Positions 56,769 through 63,236 of a stretch of 64,000 nucleotides of DNA are shown one piece after another (the first letter of the stretch is position 1; each line of letters begins with the position of its first letter). The position numbers and the translations under genes are program-made. Source of the stretch: a virus. The notes under the pieces were generated by a model. It had not been told where the DNA came from and searched no databases. It worked only from the letters and a program-made list of their open reading frames with translations. The stretch lies in the IMG/VR virus record IMGVR_UViG_3300006802_000089, positions 1 through 64,000 of that record; one strand, given 5' to 3'.

Positions 56769-58343
56769 ATGATACGATTAAAAAGAATACTAGAACAAAA
56801 ATCTTCATATAGTAACATTGATAAGTTAGATAAAAATTTCGAAATTAAATTATCAAGCTTGATATCAGAACAAATCACAGATACAAATCAAGCCGGTAAA
56901 ACAGTAGACGCAGCTGCGGCAGATTTACACGATTCAATGGATTGGCTGGGAACAGACGAAGACTTATTATTCGCTACTTTAAAAGCAATGGCTGATGAAC
57001 CGGCTTGGGGTCAACAAGTTATCGATCGATTTAATAGTGCTGAGAAATACAGTGAAGGTGATGATTTGAATGATTGGTTGGATGGAGATTTGTCTGGCAA
57101 TGATTTGACAAAAGCAAAGGCGTATATAAAGACCATCGAAGCTGTATCGTCCGATCAACAAGAATCGAAATCGATTGATGAAAAATTAATGCTAGAAATA
57201 AGAGAAAACGCACAACAGCTTTATGGAGCTCCATCTGAAGATTTAGCGGACCAGATATTCGGTTGGCTTTGGTGGGAGAATGGATTAAAGATATTAGGAG
57301 TTTTAACAATTGCGCTGGCTGCAGGTGCTGGCCTGGAGAGGCTGGGGGTGGACCTGAAAAACACTGCCCTAGGTAAGGGTGTTAAAAAGTTACTTGCAAT
57401 ACCGGGATGGATTTTTAAAAAAGCATGGATTAGTGGAGTGTCATGGCCCTTATTCCGAGGTGTTTTAAGAATTCCTTCAAAATATATGCCATGGCTGATC
57501 AAATTTTCAAGTAAAACATTTCAACGAAACTGGATTAAAGAATCGTTATTAAAACCATTTCGCAATGTTATGAATAAATACGAAAAAGAATCCTATGAAC
57601 ATACAAAAATAAAAACATGGATAGACAATATTTCAGTTGCCTTAGATAAAGAATCTGATACTGTAGATGCATTAGTAACCAGTGTATATAATAAACTAAA
57701 AACATCTGCTTATGAAGTATTATATAATCTACGCAATGGAAAGATGTCGCAGTACGCCACCCTGCCGGCCAGCATGGAAGCGGGTTTTGTAGAAATTTTA
57801 GGAGATTTATATCGAATAGATCCAGCAAGATTTGGTAAATCATTTGCAGAAGAGATGATGACAAAATTAGAAGTCACAGCTGAAAGTCGTTCTAAAATTT
57901 TAGCTGAATTAGAAAAGTTTTATCCAAAAGTTGAAAAAGAATCGGAAACAATAATTCGAGCGTACAAAGAATTGCCTACGGCAGTAAAAGAATTACCAGG
58001 ATATGAAAATATATATAACAGATATTCTAACAAAATAGCAAATGCTGAAGAAACAATTGAATTATTATATAATAATATAAAAACTGGAAATTTAGGGCCT
58101 GGTTCCGGACTTCCAAATTACTTTAATCGAATTGCTAACTCGATCGAGCGGCCGTCGACAACCAATCCATCCAAATGGTATAATGAGTTTGGTCAATATT
58201 CTGATAACGTTCGTATTCAAATAGGTTGGGATCCTATTAAACAACGGCCGTTTGACCACGCTGTGAAAAGATTTCAAAACGAGATGAACCGAGATCAGAT
58301 GTTATGGGATCTTAACAATACCATGAAATCAGCTATTAAATAA
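56769..58343 (+). CDS. Leader plus annexin-like repeat plus hydrophobic region
   Basis: A 524-residue protein, partly a rearranged paralogue of its neighbour. Leader MIRLKRILEQ (possible cut after ILE9) and IKLSSLISEQ (26-35, cut after ISE34). Residues 49-123 form the annexin-type repeat: AADLHDSMDWLGTDEDLLFA, then GDDLNDWLDGDLSG. Residues 163-190 (QIFGWLWWENGLKILGVLTI onward) and 200-245 are hydrophobic. The rest (250-524) is helical and charged. Here the repeat comes before the membrane region; in the neighbour it comes after. Short G+C-rich patches (57318-57375, 57745-57785) break the AT-rich codon use. Probably a virion-carried protein. Confidence 0.7.
   Translation: MIRLKRILEQKSSYSNIDKLDKNFEIKLSSLISEQITDTNQAGKTVDAAAADLHDSMDWLGTDEDLLFATLKAMADEPAWGQQVIDRFNSAEKYSEGDDLNDWLDGDLSGNDLTKAKAYIKTIEAVSSDQQESKSIDEKLMLEIRENAQQLYGAPSEDLADQIFGWLWWENGLKILGVLTIALAAGAGLERLGVDLKNTALGKGVKKLLAIPGWIFKKAWISGVSWPLFRGVLRIPSKYMPWLIKFSSKTFQRNWIKESLLKPFRNVMNKYEKESYEHTKIKTWIDNISVALDKESDTVDALVTSVYNKLKTSAYEVLYNLRNGKMSQYATLPASMEAGFVEILGDLYRIDPARFGKSFAEEMMTKLEVTAESRSKILAELEKFYPKVEKESETIIRAYKELPTAVKELPGYENIYNRYSNKIANAEETIELLYNNIKTGNLGPGSGLPNYFNRIANSIERPSTTNPSKWYNEFGQYSDNVRIQIGWDPIKQRPFDHAVKRFQNEMNRDQMLWDLNNTMKSAIK
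56844..56870 (+). repeat. Repeat B of IKLSSLISE-coding sequence
   Basis: Partner of 56189-56215. In this gene it lies near the N terminus, where a protease-cut leader would be expected. Confidence 0.75.
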
Positions 58344-58348
58344 ATTTA

Positions 58349-58900
58349 TTATTTCTTAACAAATCCGTTCAAAAAGTCTTTTTGCCGTTGAACTGCTTGA
58401 TCTAATTCGGTATTTTTTCGTTTAACAGATTTTGATTTTTTCTTAGTGTCATTTGAAGTGCTGCGGTTAGCAGCATTTTTTGTGGCATCAGATTTTCTTG
58501 ATGTGCTAGTTGTATTTGAGCGGTCATTGCTATTAGAATCTGATCTAACGCCTGTTGTTTGAGTTGGTATGCTATCAGTTGTCCTTCTGGACTCTGCATG
58601 TATTGTTCTATCCGCAGTTTCTGGTTTAACTCCTCGGCGGACCGTTTCTGATTCGAGTAGGATACCGTAGTCTGCGTGTTCCGACTTGTAATCACCGATT
58701 TGAATGCCGCACGTATACGTGAAACCAGCTGCTTTAATTTTGTAACGAACATGTTCATGTGTTTTATATGTTTCTACTAGTTCTCCACGAATAAATTCGC
58801 CTAACCAAGTCATACACACAAAATCTCCAGGATTGAATTGTGGTTTTTTGAATTTTGCCTGTATGTACTTAGGAACTTCTTGTTTTTTCTTTTTTGCCAT
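58349..58900 (-). CDS. Small-barrel protein with basic low-complexity tail
   Basis: A 183-residue basic protein. Residues 20-75 (NPGDFVCMTWLGEFIRGELV, HVRYKIKAAGFTYTCGIQIG) look like an SH3/Tudor-type beta-barrel. Residues 95-165 are a Ser/Asn/Thr/Arg-rich low-complexity linker, and the end is a short basic helix (DQAVQRQKDFLNGFVKK). A shorter frame in the same region (58402-58758) is probably a by-product of the biased linker. The basic tail suggests nucleic-acid contact. Function unknown; it converges with the plus-strand gene, only five bases away. Confidence 0.6.
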   Translation of the reverse strand: MAKKKKQEVPKYIQAKFKKPQFNPGDFVCMTWLGEFIRGELVETYKTHEHVRYKIKAAGFTYTCGIQIGDYKSEHADYGILLESETVRRGVKPETADRTIHAESRRTTDSIPTQTTGVRSDSNSNDRSNTTSTSRKSDATKNAANRSTSNDTKKKSKSVKRKNTELDQAVQRQKDFLNGFVKK

Positions 58901-58901
58901 A

Positions 58902-59372
58902 TCAATTAGGACATAAAACCGGATTGATACCGATTATGCTATAAACTCGTAGATATTTAGTTAATTTGTCTTTGCGAAACACTTTTTCGGTGTTTAAATC
59001 TCTGCTCAAGATATATCCGTTATCAAAGAAATTGTATACTATGTGACGTAAAGCCTTCAAGCTATTAGATTCCAATAAAACTTGTTCTTCATCTATCAGT
59101 ATGTCTACTCGTTTATGAGTTTCGGGTATATCTTCCGATTCAACTTCAAAATACCCTCGTTCTGAATCATCGTCATCGTCTGGATCTTCTTCTAAATTTT
59201 TAGTTAATTCATCAAAGAAGTCTCCTAGTATTTGCGAAAAGCCATCTTTCTGGATGGCATCATGTGATTCGAATATATCTGCTAGATATTGAAATTTTTC
59301 TGCCGGACTATGTTTCAACATGCTTTGGTATTCTTTTTTGCTAACCTTGATATGTTGAAAAACATTTTTCAT
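58902..59372 (-). CDS. Acidic protein, unknown
   Basis: I place the start at MKNVFQHIKVSKKEYQSML (59372), four bases after the preceding gene's stop; an ATG 15 bases upstream would overlap that gene. The protein has about 156 residues: a helical N-terminal part, an acidic stretch (LEEDPDDDDDSERGYFEVES, residues 63-83) and a more ordered C-terminal part (ALRHIVYNFFDNGYILSRDL). No family is recognised. Confidence 0.6.
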   Translation of the reverse strand: MKNVFQHIKVSKKEYQSMLKHSPAEKFQYLADIFESHDAIQKDGFSQILGDFFDELTKNLEEDPDDDDDSERGYFEVESEDIPETHKRVDILIDEEQVLLESNSLKALRHIVYNFFDNGYILSRDLNTEKVFRKDKLTKYLRVYSIIGINPVLCPN

Positions 59373-59376
59373 TGCA

Positions 59377-59544
59377 TTATACTTCATCTGTTACGGTATA
59401 TAGTTTCATGAATTCATTTACGTGCAGATTCTTAATTTTCGCAAAATGTTCTGCTGCTTCGTAAATATTGAAAGCTTTGCATTTTGCTATGATTTCCTTC
59501 GAAGAATCATTGCTAGCATAAAAGCCGAATACTATCTTGTCCAT
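59377..59544 (-). CDS. Small alpha-beta protein (55 residues)
   Basis: I read this gene directly, with the ATG complementary to 59542-59544 and TAA to 59377-59379. It begins MDKIVFGFYASNDSSKEI, has KAFNIYEAAEHFAKIKNL and ends LYTVTDEV, the beta-alpha-beta look of small DUF4494-like proteins (compare YLVEALSVTEAESKVIKDF in the gene at 60287). A late-type motif lies 5 bases upstream. Function unknown. Confidence 0.6.
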   Translation of the reverse strand: MDKIVFGFYASNDSSKEIIAKCKAFNIYEAAEHFAKIKNLHVNEFMKLYTVTDEV

Positions 59545-59547
59545 TTA

Positions 59548-59925
59548 TTATAAATATAATCCAAGTTGGTACTTCCTCTGAATGCTGGTGATAGTATCTT
59601 CTATAGTTTCATATAATCGATTCAATTCCGTTACATTTAAACGAACATATTTTGACTTAAGTTTGATCTCATGTTCATTCATAGGCAATTGCACTGCCTC
59701 TGCAATAGATGTTTTTAAAACGGTTTGCATGAAAGATAAATCACGCATAGTAACTTCTTCTCGTTGTCCTGCTACTATCAATGTTCCAATCACCGTAGAT
59801 TGTGGATTTTCTAAAAAATTCTTTTCTAGTATATCCTTGAATTCGAAATCAATTTCTGCCCAAGTATTGCCATATTTCTCTCGATATTTATCAGATATAG
59901 CCCAAGGTTGGTTTACGCTGTTCAT
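59548..59925 (-). CDS. Unknown protein (125 residues)
   Basis: A 125-residue protein: WAISDKYREKYGNTWAEIDF, NPQSTVIGTLIVAGQREEVT and a helical C terminus (RLNVTELNRLYETIEDTITS). The strand 'TVIGTLIVAG' and surrounding helices suggest a compact alpha-beta domain. It is separated from the next gene upstream by 89 bases without a clear promoter. No family recognised. Confidence 0.58.
   Translation of the reverse strand: MNSVNQPWAISDKYREKYGNTWAEIDFEFKDILEKNFLENPQSTVIGTLIVAGQREEVTMRDLSFMQTVLKTSIAEAVQLPMNEHEIKLKSKYVRLNVTELNRLYETIEDTITSIQRKYQLGLYL
59550..59557 (-). promoter_or_regulatory. Late-type motif before the 55-residue gene
   Basis: ATATTTAT on the minus strand, 5 bases before the ATG at 59544 and overlapping the stop codon of the upstream gene. 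Confidence 0.4.
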
Positions 59926-60014
59926 ATTTGTATTTATTTTATTCGTTTTTGTTTGATTATTGTGTTCATATAACTTATTAGGTAGTTAGATCAGACGTTG
60001 TTATAAGTGCGGTA

Positions 60015-60287
60015 TTACCTAGTATACGGTAATTGTTCATTTTCTAACAATTCGTCATACGGTATCGTGCATTGTATTTCTCCGCTATCTATTAGCATCT
60101 TAGTTAGATTGCGATCTATAAAAATTCGATTGGATCTTGCAGTGTTCACACAAGTTACACATGACCTGGATTCTAATAGCACATCATAATATGCATTTTT
60201 ATGAATTAGAAACTTTTTGATAACTACTCCTACTTCGTTTTTACCTTCGTTATTAACGATAACCATATTTCCTTCTTTGTATGCCAT
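60015..60287 (-). CDS. Small SH3-like protein, unknown
   Basis: A 90-residue protein opening MAYKEGNMVIVNNEGKNEVG, a beta-rich start like KOW/SH3 barrels, followed by VLLESRSCVTCVNTARSN (a Cys pair) and IFIDRNLTKMLIDSGEIQCT. It resembles in style the barrel of the gene at 58349. Its ATG overlaps the stop of the DUF4494-like gene by one base, so the two are cotranscribed. Unknown function. Confidence 0.6.
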   Translation of the reverse strand: MAYKEGNMVIVNNEGKNEVGVVIKKFLIHKNAYYDVLLESRSCVTCVNTARSNRIFIDRNLTKMLIDSGEIQCTIPYDELLENEQLPYTR

Positions 60288-60496
60288 TATTCGATAATTT
60301 TAATGATTTTACTTTGTGTAACTCCTTTAACTTCGTAATCAAACCGATAACCTGCAAAGTCTTTTATTACTTTTGATTCTGCTTCTGTAACAGATAGTGC
60401 TTCTACCAAATATGTTTCGGTAATTTTCTTTTCTTTTACTCCTTTTGGAGTATCAATCTCGTCGATTAATTGTACTTTTGCAACATAATATGCCAT
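60287..60496 (-). CDS. DUF4494-like protein
   Basis: A 69-residue protein that reads MAYYVAKVQLIDEIDTPKGV, then KITETYLVEALSVTEAESKV and YEVKGVTQSKIIKIIE. This beta-alpha-beta pattern with 'YLV(N/E)AxSVTxAExKV' and 'VKxVTxSKIxxII' is DUF4494, a small family of Bacteroidota and their phages as I recall. Function unknown. It supports the host assignment. It has a TTnGGA/TATAWT promoter. Confidence 0.78.
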   Translation of the reverse strand: MAYYVAKVQLIDEIDTPKGVKEKKITETYLVEALSVTEAESKVIKDFAGYRFDYEVKGVTQSKIIKIIE

Positions 60497-60527
60497 AACC
60501 TTTAAAATTTATTTAGTTTCTATAAAT

Positions 60528-60557
60528 AATATAGAAAATTTACAGGAAATATCCAAT
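60528..60557 (-). promoter_or_regulatory. TTnGGA/TATAWT promoter before the DUF4494-like gene
   Basis: On the minus strand ATTGGAT, 17 bases, TATATT; the -10 ends 31 bases before the ATG. It follows the end of the gene at 60565. Confidence 0.62.
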
Positions 60558-60564
60558 CGAATAA

Positions 60565-61524
60565 CTATTTTTTAACAAGATTTTTCAATCTGTTCTGACT
60601 TCGATAAAAAGTATAAGATCTTAATATTTGATTTGGAGTTAAACCAAAATTATGTGCTAAATTATCTAGTATATCTGCTACTAGGTGCTCTTTATCTAGC
60701 GTATTATATATTTTACCACTTAAATTTTTAATAATTTTTTCTAACAATGTTAAATATCCACCAGGTAACCGATTTAACACTCTAGATTTTGCAACTCGAC
60801 CTGAAAATGTTTCATTTCCACGTTGTTCATTAATTATTTTTTGTGCTACTTTTACTGTTTCTCGAAGAATTTGTGGATATGTATATTGCATATGCACATA
60901 ATCATCAGTTTCCATTATCAAAGTACCATCTTTACGGAAAGATTCTTCAGGACCTTCATCAGGTATATCTGCTCCTTCTTCTGGAACTTCGGCTCCTATA
61001 GGTTCTGCGCCTGGTTCTCCTCCGGTATCCGGAGCTGGTTCTGGTGCTCCTCCTCCTCCAGTATCTAAATCTGCGGTAGTCATTCCTCCTCCTCCGGTAA
61101 AATCAGAGCCGCCACCGGTATCCATTGCTCCTCCGCCGGCGCTAGCATCTGCACTTTCTTCTCCGTCTGTGCTAAAAGCAGCTAAATCTTCGGTAGGTAC
61201 ATTGCATTTTATAGTATAATCTGTATTTCTGCTGTAACCAGTATAAGGAACTATACTAATTACTTTGGCTCGTAACAACTGGGTTAATACGTCAGTAGTT
61301 AAATTATACATTGCACCACTTCTGTTTATGAATTCTTGTATGCCGGCTGGCGATAATGAATATAGTATGCCTAATGATTGATTCTGTGTTTTTCCAAACT
61401 GTCCTAAAAACTTTTGTTGTTCTGGAGTATATACCGATTCTTTCCCGGTAATTTCAATTTCTTTACTGGTATTTTCTGCCTCTGCTAGAATTTCATTCAA
61501 TATTTCTTCGAATAACTCTCTCAT
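60565..61524 (-). CDS. Protein with Gly/Pro linker and leader-like N terminus
   Basis: A 319-residue protein. The first 15 residues (MRELFEEILNEILAE) contain LFE6, LNE11 and LAE15, so a gp21-type leader is possible, though it is less like the MIRL group. Residues 20-115 form a helical domain (LGILYSLSPAGIQEFINRSG, LTQLLRAKVISIVPYTGYSR). Residues 122-190 are a Gly/Asp/Pro-rich linker (GGGSDFTGGGG and similar). Residues 200-319 are helical and basic (LTLLEKIIKNLSGKIYNTLD, FGLTPNQILRSYTFYRSQNR). It may be a structural or head-internal protein. Function unknown. Confidence 0.6.
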   Translation of the reverse strand: MRELFEEILNEILAEAENTSKEIEITGKESVYTPEQQKFLGQFGKTQNQSLGILYSLSPAGIQEFINRSGAMYNLTTDVLTQLLRAKVISIVPYTGYSRNTDYTIKCNVPTEDLAAFSTDGEESADASAGGGAMDTGGGSDFTGGGGMTTADLDTGGGGAPEPAPDTGGEPGAEPIGAEVPEEGADIPDEGPEESFRKDGTLIMETDDYVHMQYTYPQILRETVKVAQKIINEQRGNETFSGRVAKSRVLNRLPGGYLTLLEKIIKNLSGKIYNTLDKEHLVADILDNLAHNFGLTPNQILRSYTFYRSQNRLKNLVKK

Positions 61525-61715
61525 ATATCTTTTGCTTCATTTAAACATGCAGTACGATAATTTCCAGATAATTTTTTTAATTCTAAAATAGATTTTCTCG
61601 CACGACTACCTGCAGCTTTCACACGTTTATTGTAAAAACGAGTATGATTTTCTTCAAAAGTTTCCCAAAGCTGTTTCATTTGTGTGTATAATTCTTGTGA
61701 ATCCATATCAATCAT
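61521..61715 (-). CDS. Hc1-type histone H1-like protein
   Basis: A 64-residue basic protein with the pattern of the Hc1 family common in Bacteroidota: ELYTQMKQLWETFEENHTRF, then YNKRVKAAGSRARKSILELK and KLSGNYRTACLNEAK. The 'KAAGxRARKxxxELKKL' core is diagnostic. An ATG nine bases downstream (MDSQELYTQ) would give a length closer to cellular members and avoids overlap with the preceding gene. Hc1 proteins bind and compact DNA. A phage copy may condense phage DNA or interfere with the host nucleoid. It overlaps the gene at 60565 by four bases. Confidence 0.82.
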   Translation of the reverse strand: MIDMDSQELYTQMKQLWETFEENHTRFYNKRVKAAGSRARKSILELKKLSGNYRTACLNEAKDI

Positions 61716-61917
61716 TTAAAATTGCGTTTCTTTCTAAATCTACATGTGCAGATGCAATACGTTCTGCTAATGTTATATAGGGCTGAAATGTAATTATTTC
61801 TAATCCGCTACTAAGTTTTACCGTAGTAGAATTATTATTGTTACAAAGATATACTATATGTTCCGTGTTTACCATGTATTGGTATCCGTCTTCGTCAGTT
61901 ATTTGTATGAGCTTCAT
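61708..61917 (-). CDS. Small beta-rich protein, unknown
   Basis: A 69-residue protein, MKLIQITDEDGYQYMVNTEH then IVYLCNNNNSTTVKLSSGLE, with several beta strands and a helical end (ITLAERIASAHVDLE). It looks like a small regulatory or binding protein (LytTR-like small beta fold) but no family can be assigned. Its stop overlaps the Hc1 gene's first ATG by eight bases, so the two are linked. Confidence 0.58.
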   Translation of the reverse strand: MKLIQITDEDGYQYMVNTEHIVYLCNNNNSTTVKLSSGLEIITFQPYITLAERIASAHVDLERNAILND

Positions 61918-61940
61918 ATATAAACATTTAATCTAATATT

Positions 61941-62366
61941 TTATGCACTAGCAGACCGGTTAGGATTCATTGGATCATATGGACCGGAAACGGTGCTAGG
62001 ATCAATTTCTATGTCAGTACCTGTTGGTCTAGATGATGCATCTGCATCAGATCCTTCTAATTCGGCTCTATTGATAGTAGCACCAGGCAACTGATCTAGT
62101 TCTTTTACTAGTCCTTCTAGATATGATTGTGAAGCTCTACCATGTTTCAACCAATCTAATATCTGAAACCAAGTTTTTGTACTACCTCCAGATGTATATG
62201 TAAAATCTACTGGAAATACTTCTTTGTTATTTTTCATCCAATCTATAATTTTTACATAATGTAATTGATTTGCTGTAGCTTCTTTGATAATTCGTTTGGC
62301 TCTAGCAATTTCTTCAGCTATAATCTGCTGGTGTCTAGGATTGGTTAAATCTAATAGTTTTATCAT
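61941..62366 (-). CDS. Unknown protein, possible leader-bearing
   Basis: A 141-residue protein. The N terminus MIKLLDLTNPRHQQIIAEEI differs from the MIRL leaders but has IAE18 and IKE28 sites. The body (LHYVKIIDWMKNNKEVFPVD, GSTKTWFQILDWLKHGRASQ) is a compact helical domain; the last 40 residues are disordered and acidic. Its ATG overlaps the stop of the ferritin-like gene upstream by four bases. Function unknown. Confidence 0.58.
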   Translation of the reverse strand: MIKLLDLTNPRHQQIIAEEIARAKRIIKEATANQLHYVKIIDWMKNNKEVFPVDFTYTSGGSTKTWFQILDWLKHGRASQSYLEGLVKELDQLPGATINRAELEGSDADASSRPTGTDIEIDPSTVSGPYDPMNPNRSASA

Positions 62367-62725
62367 TTTAAATTTTCTAGTTTATATATTGTACTATAAA
62401 TTAATTCAATTACTCCATCATATAAATTTTGTAAATATGAATCTTCTGGCAATTTATTGTATGCTTTTTCTGAAAACAATGCTAATCCTTTGAAATAATT
62501 AACAATATTTTTATCTCCGTAATTTTCAAATTTTGCCGGCGCAGTATAATTCATTAATATGCCATGCTTACCTTGGTACGCTTCGACAATTGCATCTATC
62601 ATATCAACTATACCTTCATAATAACCTTGTAATGCTACATGTTCGGCATAAGATTTTGTTTGCAAATGATAAATATGTGCTTGTGTTCTACTTGCAAACA
62701 ATGTAGATATAAATTTTTCTATCAT
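62363..62725 (-). CDS. Ferritin/Dps-like helical protein (DUF5856-like)
   Basis: A 120-residue protein with the four-helix look of Dps and ferritins: MIEKFISTLFASRTQAHIYH, then LQTKSYAEHVALQGYYEGIV and DMIDAIVEAYQGKHGIL. The arrangement H..H...T.SYAEH.AL...Y and a later E..QGK resembles the metal-site helices. I recall DUF5856 proteins of marine phages with this pattern; no enzymatic role is established. It may bind iron or act in DNA protection. Confidence 0.7.
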   Translation of the reverse strand: MIEKFISTLFASRTQAHIYHLQTKSYAEHVALQGYYEGIVDMIDAIVEAYQGKHGILMNYTAPAKFENYGDKNIVNYFKGLALFSEKAYNKLPEDSYLQNLYDGVIELIYSTIYKLENLK

Positions 62726-62742
62726 GATTAATATTCTTTATT

Positions 62743-62750
62743 ATAAATAT
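62743..62750 (-). promoter_or_regulatory. Late-type motif before the ferritin-like gene
   Basis: ATATTTAT on the minus strand, 17 bases before the start codon. Confidence 0.5.
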
Positions 62751-62757
62751 ATGTATA

Positions 62758-62922
62758 TTAGTTTTCTGGTACTGTTATAACAATTTCATTGTCTTTGCGT
62801 TTTAGTTTGAAATCACTAGGTATTAATCGTTCAAGATATTCTTGGTAATACTGATTTCGATCGAACCTTGGTTTCTCAGATTTTTTCTTTTTTTCGGATA
62901 TTATGTCTCGTAAACTAATCAT
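62758..62922 (-). CDS. 54-residue protein with capsid-targeting-like leader
   Basis: I read this gene directly, with the ATG complementary to 62920-62922 and TAA to 62758-62760. It begins MISLRDIISEKKKKSEK; cleavage after ISE10 would release a basic 44-residue peptide (FDRNQYYQEYLERLIPSDF, ending VITVPEN). Its size and basic nature recall T4 internal proteins. Its ATG overlaps the stop of the gene upstream by four bases, and the leader is almost the same as that gene's (MIRLRDILTE). Confidence 0.65.
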   Translation of the reverse strand: MISLRDIISEKKKKSEKPRFDRNQYYQEYLERLIPSDFKLKRKDNEIVITVPEN

Positions 62923-63221
62923 GTAATATTCTGATAATCTAAGTAACGTTCAATGAATTTATATGCTTGTGCGGTATCAAACAGTTTATGTCGATATTTT
63001 AAATAGCCTATGAATTCCTCCGGAGAATCTGAATTGTTTCTCATACTCATTAAAGTGTCATAACGATTCCATGCAGTTATGTCTTCATTATCTACTAAAT
63101 CATCAAGTTGATTTTCTAACCATTCTTCATAGTTACCTAGTATGGTTTCAAAATTATCACGAACCAAATCGACCACATCTTCATGTGCTGTTTCTGTCAA
63201 TATGTCTCGTAATCGTATCAT
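62919..63221 (-). CDS. 100-residue acidic protein with capsid-targeting-like leader
   Basis: It opens MIRLRDILTE and then ETAHEDVV-type acidic text (TAHEDVVDLVRDNFETILGN); a gp21 cut after LTE10 would leave 90 residues, helical and acidic (YEEWLENQLDDLVDNEDITA). No motif is recognised. A late-type motif lies 5 bases upstream. It is the second of three consecutive leader-bearing genes (63992, 63221, 62922), which argues that the leader is a functional unit. Confidence 0.65.
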   Translation of the reverse strand: MIRLRDILTETAHEDVVDLVRDNFETILGNYEEWLENQLDDLVDNEDITAWNRYDTLMSMRNNSDSPEEFIGYLKYRHKLFDTAQAYKFIERYLDYQNIT

Positions 63222-63226
63222 TTAAT

Positions 63227-63234
63227 ATAAATAT
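63227..63234 (-). promoter_or_regulatory. Late-type motif before 62919-63221
   Basis: ATATTTAT on the minus strand, 5 bases before the ATG, in a 15-base gap; the mRNA would have almost no leader. Confidence 0.5.
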
Positions 63235-63236
63235 GA

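Noticed and set aside
58402-58758. Second minus-strand frame of 118 residues inside 58349-58900
   Set aside because: It is fully contained in the longer gene and coincides with that gene's biased low-complexity linker; the longer frame has sensible ends on both sides.
60014-60033. ATTACC-N8-GGTAAT inverted repeat as a terminator
   Set aside because: The stem is only 6 bp and A/T-rich, it overlaps the stop codon, and no T-run follows.
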